Assembly: GCA_900752445.1 (NCBI GenBank)
Contig: CAADVN010000050.1
Location: forward strand, 1 to 42,410
Direction of reading: 5' to 3'
DNA length: 42,410 nucleotides
Source of the DNA: an uncultured Oscillospiraceae bacterium
GTDB lineage: Bacteria; Bacillota; Clostridia; Oscillospirales; Oscillospiraceae
This document shows positions 39,037 to 42,410 of this stretch, in pieces. The notes beneath the pieces were generated by a model that was given only the letters and a program-made list of their open reading frames with translations, made no database searches and had not been told where the DNA came from. Numbering within the stretch: the first letter of the stretch is position 1; the number at the start of each line of letters is the position of its first letter. The position numbers and the translations under genes are program-made.

Positions 39037-40190
39037 GCCTTTGGGTCAGATTTCGTCAGCGTGATCGTTCTTCCTGAGTGTGTGCGGGTGTTTTCGTAGC
39101 GCACTTTGAAGTCGCTCAGCAGCTTCCCGGCGCGGACATTGAGCCGCATCGCCAGGGCGTTCGGTTTCATGTCAATGCCCAGTTCATCTCGCAGCTCCGT
39201 CGCGCTGCCTTCCCATGTCGGGCTCTCCTCCGTCACGAGCGCCGCCACCTTCTCGAGCATCGGGTCTGGCGGCTCGCGGTACGGCTCCTTGTCCGCGTGG
39301 TCAAAGCACCAAAGCAGCCGCTCCTCGTCGCGCACAAGGTGGATGCGCTGGTCGGGTTGGTCGCGGCCGGAGACGCTGAGCGTGGCCGCGTTATCCGTGC
39401 GGTTCTCCTTGCTGAGCACGAACGCGCCGTCGGCACAGCCGTAGATGCCCGTTGTGCCGGAGATTCTGTCAAACTCGTCGTTCGCCGCAGACTTTCGCGT
39501 GTGGTGAACGATGAGCATGCACAGCCCGAACTTGTCCGCGAGCTGCTTGAGCTGGCCGATGATCTGGTAGTCGTCCCGGTAGCTGTACGCCTCGCCGCTC
39601 AGCTCGCGCACCTTTTGCAGCGTGTCGATGATGATAAGACGTGTGTCCGGGTGCTCGCGCACGAACTTCTCAAGCTGCGCGTCGAGGCCGTTTCCGAGCT
39701 GCTTCGCGCTTATGGCGAAGTGTAATTTATCTGCGCCCTCCACGCCAAACATACGGTACATTCGCCTTTGCAGCCTCTCGTAGCCGTCCTCAAGCGCGAG
39801 GTAGAGCACTGTGCCCTGGTGGACTTCGCAGTCCCAGAGCTTTTGTCCGGTGGCGACGTGGTAGGCGAGCTGCGCCATGAGGAAGGACTTTCCCACCTTC
39901 GGCGCACCTGCGAATATGTAAGTTCCGTTTTGGAGTAATCCTTCGATGACTGGCGGTTTGCTCTCGTAGACTGTGTCGTACAACTCGGCCATCGTCACCG
40001 TCGGCAGGAACGCCGGGTCGTTCATACGGCGCAATTTTCTGTACAATTCCTGCAGATTTTCGTTGCTTTCGGCACCGGGATTTGATATATTGTTGTTGCA
40101 AACATTTGAAAGCGGCTGTCCCGCATCTGCGCCAACAGATGACAAAGGGGCAGCGTTTTCTTTTATCACCTGCTCAGCAAGCAAAGGCAT
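39033..40190 (-). CDS. RepA-like (RecA-fold) AAA ATPase / helicase
   Basis: About 385 residues. Unstructured N-terminus (1-65), then the RecA-type core: Walker A GAPKVGKS, QGTVLYLALEDGYERLQRRM, Walker B RLIIIDTLQKVR, HHTRKSAANDEFDRISGTTG and a C-terminal winged-helix-like region (TELRDELGIDMKPNALAMRL). This matches the hexameric RepA-type replicative helicases of plasmids and satellites (relatives of RSF1010 RepA). The start is ATG 40190 (a GTG codon lies just before); the gene overlaps the excisionase 3' end. Confidence 0.9.
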   Translation of the reverse strand: MPLLAEQVIKENAAPLSSVGADAGQPLSNVCNNNISNPGAESNENLQELYRKLRRMNDPAFLPTVTMAELYDTVYESKPPVIEGLLQNGTYIFAGAPKVGKSFLMAQLAYHVATGQKLWDCEVHQGTVLYLALEDGYERLQRRMYRMFGVEGADKLHFAISAKQLGNGLDAQLEKFVREHPDTRLIIIDTLQKVRELSGEAYSYRDDYQIIGQLKQLADKFGLCMLIVHHTRKSAANDEFDRISGTTGIYGCADGAFVLSKENRTDNAATLSVSGRDQPDQRIHLVRDEERLLWCFDHADKEPYREPPDPMLEKVAALVTEESPTWEGSATELRDELGIDMKPNALAMRLNVRAGKLLSDFKVRYENTRTHSGRTITLTKSDPKA

Positions 40191-40383
40191 CACCTCCCGT
40201 GTGCCTGTCTATCCAGGCTATCAGCTTGTCCTTCGGCACCAGCTTCCGCTTCCCGATCTGCAGCGTAGGGAAATCCGCGGAATTCAGCAGCTGATACGCC
40301 CCGGCTCTGGATATTCCCAGCGCTTCAGCCAGCATCCCGGCGTTCAGGATATCGGGCAGACTCTCATAGGCTTCTCTTCTCAT
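40174..40383 (-). CDS. Excisionase / MerR-like helix-turn-helix protein
   Basis: 69 residues from ATG 40383, with AAAGGGG eight bases upstream. The domain LPDILNAGMLAEALGISRAGAYQLLNSADFPTLQIGKRKLVPKDKLIAWID is the winged-helix of the Xis/AlpA type (helix-turn-helix 17), used by small elements to direct excision. It is transcribed with repA from the divergent promoter, facing the XRE regulator. Confidence 0.9.
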   Translation of the reverse strand: MRREAYESLPDILNAGMLAEALGISRAGAYQLLNSADFPTLQIGKRKLVPKDKLIAWIDRHTGGDAFAC

Positions 40384-40422
40384 TGACATTTCCCCTTTAA
40401 AAAATATTGCCAAGATACATTT

Positions 40423-40469
40423 TTCTTGACAACGATATTATATGGTGATAATATCATATCTGTCAAGAA
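40423..40469. promoter_or_regulatory. Divergent, overlapping promoters inside one large dyad
   Basis: TTCTTGACA (40423-40431) and TGTCAAGAA (40461-40469) are perfect inverted arms, with inner arms GATATTAT and ATAATATC. Plus promoter: TTGACA 40426-40431, 17 bases, TAATAT 40449-40454 (XRE gene). Minus promoter: TTGACA 40466-40461, 18 bases, TATAAT 40442-40437 (xis-repA). Each -10 lies inside the other's spacer, so the two are mutually exclusive: a compact genetic switch. Confidence 0.85.
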
Positions 40470-40525
40470 TAACCGTTCGACATTTGATATAATTCATTAT
40501 TTCATACCAGATTGGAGGTATGCCG

Positions 40526-41326
40526 ATGAAAGTGCCAATTTTTCCGGTCACGCCGAAAGAGGCGGAGGAATACGGCATAGAGAACCGCACGGAGGCGAAC
40601 CGCAACTGTCCATTCGCCAAAAGGCTGGCGCAGCTTCGGCAGGAAAAAGGGCTGACGCAGCAGAAACTTGCGGATATACTCAAGTGCTCCAAGTCCACGA
40701 TAAGTCTTTACGAGACAGGCGACACGGTGCCGGATGCGAAGAACATAGTGGGCCTGTGCGATATTTTCGGCGTGAGTTGTGACTATCTGCTCTGTCAGAC
40801 CGACTACCGCAGGCCGGAGAACGAGAGGCTTACAATTGAGGAAATGGGTTACTCGGAGAAGGCAGCGCAGGCTCTTCATAACCTGGATTTCATAAAACTG
40901 CTCCAACACAGCGGACATATAGAGCTGCCTTTCTCTCCAAAGGCGTCGTTCAATCTCATGTGTGAGGACAAACGTTTCAAAGAAATGATGCTCCTGGTAT
41001 GTGAAGCCTACCAGATGCGGATCGCAGATGCACGCTTTGACCCGAAAGTTGTAGAAAAGGCGAGCAATCTTGAGATAGGCGGCTGCAGAGCTATGCTGTT
41101 TGCGATTGGAGAAGGCAGCGCACCGGTCTCGGACCTTGCAGAGGTGTATTTGCAGCGTGCAAGCGAACTTTTCAAGGACATAGTGCGCGACTTTCCGACG
41201 GAAGACCCGGAAACAGGGGAAGAGTATCAGATGATGATACGGGGCAATATCTACAATCCCGTGCTGAAGAGCAAGTTCAACGACCGGATGTGGGAAAACA
41301 TCGACGAGGAAGAACAGGACGAGTGA
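40526..41326 (+). CDS. XRE-family repressor-like regulator
   Basis: 266 residues from ATG 40526, with GGAGG seven bases upstream (the ATG at 40520 is too close to it). The helix-turn-helix is FAKRLAQLRQEKGLTQQKLADILKCSKSTISLYETG with PDAKNIVGLCDIFGVSCDYLL. The C-terminal ~170 residues form a helical domain (EKAAQALHNLDFIKLL, MLLVCEAYQMRIADARF, YLQRASELFKDIV), not a LexA/CI peptidase, so induction is not by RecA-driven self-cleavage as far as visible. Likely represses xis-repA from the dyad. Confidence 0.92.
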   Translation: MKVPIFPVTPKEAEEYGIENRTEANRNCPFAKRLAQLRQEKGLTQQKLADILKCSKSTISLYETGDTVPDAKNIVGLCDIFGVSCDYLLCQTDYRRPENERLTIEEMGYSEKAAQALHNLDFIKLLQHSGHIELPFSPKASFNLMCEDKRFKEMMLLVCEAYQMRIADARFDPKVVEKASNLEIGGCRAMLFAIGEGSAPVSDLAEVYLQRASELFKDIVRDFPTEDPETGEEYQMMIRGNIYNPVLKSKFNDRMWENIDEEEQDE

Positions 41327-41378
41327 GCAAGCGGCTCGGCCTTTTCTTATAATAAAAAAAGAATAAAGGAGGAGTTCT

Positions 41379-42410
41379 ATGCCGGGAAAACGCTCCAACG
41401 GTGAGGGCGCTCTGCGCAAGCGCAGCAGCGGTCTCTGGGAGTGTATGATTATGACGGGCTTTCAGCCCGACGGAAAGAGAAAATACAAGAGCTTCTATGC
41501 CAGAACACGAAAGGAAGTTTTGCAGAAAGTCAGGGACTACCGGGCTGCGGTCGAAGCGGGTCTCGACATGACGAAGAAGGAGCTGAAGTTCGGCGAGTGG
41601 GCTCAGTCGTGGTTTGAGGGGTACAAGGACCAGGTCTCGCCTACGACCTATGAGAGCTATGGCTACACGCTCAAGACCCTTAACAAGGCCTTTGGCTCAA
41701 AGCCGCTGAGGAGCATACGCGCCGCGGACGTCGAGGCCTTCCTGCGCGAGCTGACGAAGGACGGCACGCACCAATCACAGGCGTCAAAGTGCCGGGGCAT
41801 GATGTTCCAGATCATGCGCAAGGCTCAGGCGAACGACCTCATCCTCAAGAACCCGGTCGAGCTTGCAGACAAAACGCGGCACGCACCTCAGCAAAGCAAA
41901 AAGGACTCCTTCACAGCGGAAGAAGTCCGAAAGCTGTTCAAGTACCTGCCTCACGACAAGACGGGCGACAGCATAAGGCTGCTGCTCCTCACGGGTATGC
42001 GCTCTCAGGAGCTGCTTGCGCTGGAGGCCGGGCACATTGAGCCTGACGGCTCGTGCGTACATATCCGCCAGGCGGTGAAACAGGTCAAGGGCACGGTATT
42101 CATAGGCGGCACTAAGAGCGCCAGCAGTATCCGTGATGTGCCGATACCCGAAGCCTACCGCGGCATGGTCGCGAGTCTGCGCGAGTACTGCACGCCCTAC
42201 CTATGGACCGGCATAGGCGTGTACAAGCCCTGCAGCCCGACGCATTTCCGCGACAAATTCGCCGCCGCAATAAAGTCGGTCCCGGGCGTCAGGCCGCTCA
42301 CGCCGCACTCTTGCCGGCACACCTTCGTCAGCCAGCTGCAGGCCCAGGGCGTCCCCATGGAGACCATCCAGTCCCTCGCCGGACACGCCGAGATGGACAT
42401 GACCGAGCAC
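41379..42410 (+). CDS. int: Tyrosine recombinase (integrase), truncated by the window end
   Basis: 344 codons read in frame to the last base without a stop. The N-terminal arm-binding segment begins MPGKRSNGEGALRKRSSGLWE, followed by a SAM-like core-binding domain (FGEWAQSWFEGYKDQVSP) and a catalytic domain with LLLTGMRSQELLALE (first Arg), PLTPHSCRHTFVSQLQAQG (His-x-x-Arg) and AGHAEMDMTEH (His). The catalytic Tyr should follow within a few residues, beyond the window. AAAGGAGGAG lies 5 bases before ATG. It drives integration of element 2 and reads outward toward the unseen right att site. Confidence 0.95.
   Translation, partial: MPGKRSNGEGALRKRSSGLWECMIMTGFQPDGKRKYKSFYARTRKEVLQKVRDYRAAVEAGLDMTKKELKFGEWAQSWFEGYKDQVSPTTYESYGYTLKTLNKAFGSKPLRSIRAADVEAFLRELTKDGTHQSQASKCRGMMFQIMRKAQANDLILKNPVELADKTRHAPQQSKKDSFTAEEVRKLFKYLPHDKTGDSIRLLLLTGMRSQELLALEAGHIEPDGSCVHIRQAVKQVKGTVFIGGTKSASSIRDVPIPEAYRGMVASLREYCTPYLWTGIGVYKPCSPTHFRDKFAAAIKSVPGVRPLTPHSCRHTFVSQLQAQGVPMETIQSLAGHAEMDMTEH

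Larger units (their letters stand above)
38880..42410. mobile_element. Second integrative element: minimal int-xre-xis-repA module (partial)
   Basis: From about 38.9 kb to beyond the window: repeat array, repA-like ATPase, excisionase, divergent promoter/operator, XRE regulator and tyrosine integrase reading outward at the right. The integrase normally lies next to one att site and the truncated hypothetical gene marks the other side, which suggests a very small element of roughly 4 kb. The exact left end and the right end are not visible. Confidence 0.6.

Noticed and set aside
1..42410. CRISPR arrays, rRNA and tRNA genes
   Set aside because: Looked for regularly spaced repeats and for the GGTTCGAATCC-type tRNA arm and rRNA landmarks; none were seen. 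The only periodic array is the short 9-bp one at 38954-39036.

Overview
The window reads as GC-rich chromosomal DNA of an anaerobic, saccharolytic Clostridia-type Firmicute, probably a gut fermenter. The evidence is a tRNA-Phe-type T-box in front of pheST, IreB, a MazF/EndoA-type toxin behind alr, a four-subunit ferredoxin-linked 2-oxoacid oxidoreductase, a maltodextrin/starch utilisation operon, and a Tn4451-like (TnpW-encoding) mobile element. No rRNA, tRNA or CRISPR array was seen.

Layout. 1-139: right end of an IS3-family element. 189-3717 (minus): nnrD - lipoprotein - alr - mazF - small secreted protein, from a promoter that implies a leaderless nnrD mRNA. 3749-7512 (plus): divergent promoter, T-box leader and pheST, then ireB with two terminators. 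8003-14939 (minus): starch operon, namely a surface protein with three CBM26-like repeats, solute-binding lipoprotein, two permeases, a GH13 neopullulanase/maltogenic-amylase-type enzyme and a LacI regulator. 15364-18633 (minus): small XRE regulator, then coiled-coil protein - ftsH - HdeD-like membrane protein. 18802-18896: a candidate structured RNA. 19299-27599 (plus): DASS anion transporter, Lrp-type regulator, oxidoreductase gamma-delta-alpha-beta, a terminator, CoA-transferase, UbiX and UbiD. This looks like an uncharacterised route that imports a carboxylate, moves CoA and performs a prFMN-dependent (de)carboxylation.

The main discovery is that ubiD is split. Its first 399 codons plus two bases of codon 400 end at 27583, and its last 46 codons resume at 37862. 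Between them sits a 10,278-bp integrative mobilizable element. It carries a large serine recombinase, TnpW, a DnaC-like ATPase, a replisome organizer, a conserved small protein, a relaxase and MobC. It also carries a strikingly AT-rich cargo: a secreted matrixin-like zinc protease, a membrane-anchored protein, a small secreted protein and a lipoprotein. Joining the ends restores an uninterrupted 446-codon UbiD. The cargo is bracketed by two ~100-bp diverged direct repeats that each fold into the same nested stem-loop. It is preceded by a Trp-rich leader peptide and an attenuator-like hairpin.

Beyond the restored ubiD terminator (38004-38039) lies an apparently 5'-truncated gene. It is followed by a second, minimal integrative element (about 38.9 kb to beyond the window end): RepA-like ATPase, excisionase, a symmetrical divergent promoter/operator, XRE regulator and a tyrosine integrase cut by the window edge just before the expected catalytic Tyr. 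A symmetrical array of 9-bp-spaced repeats follows repA.
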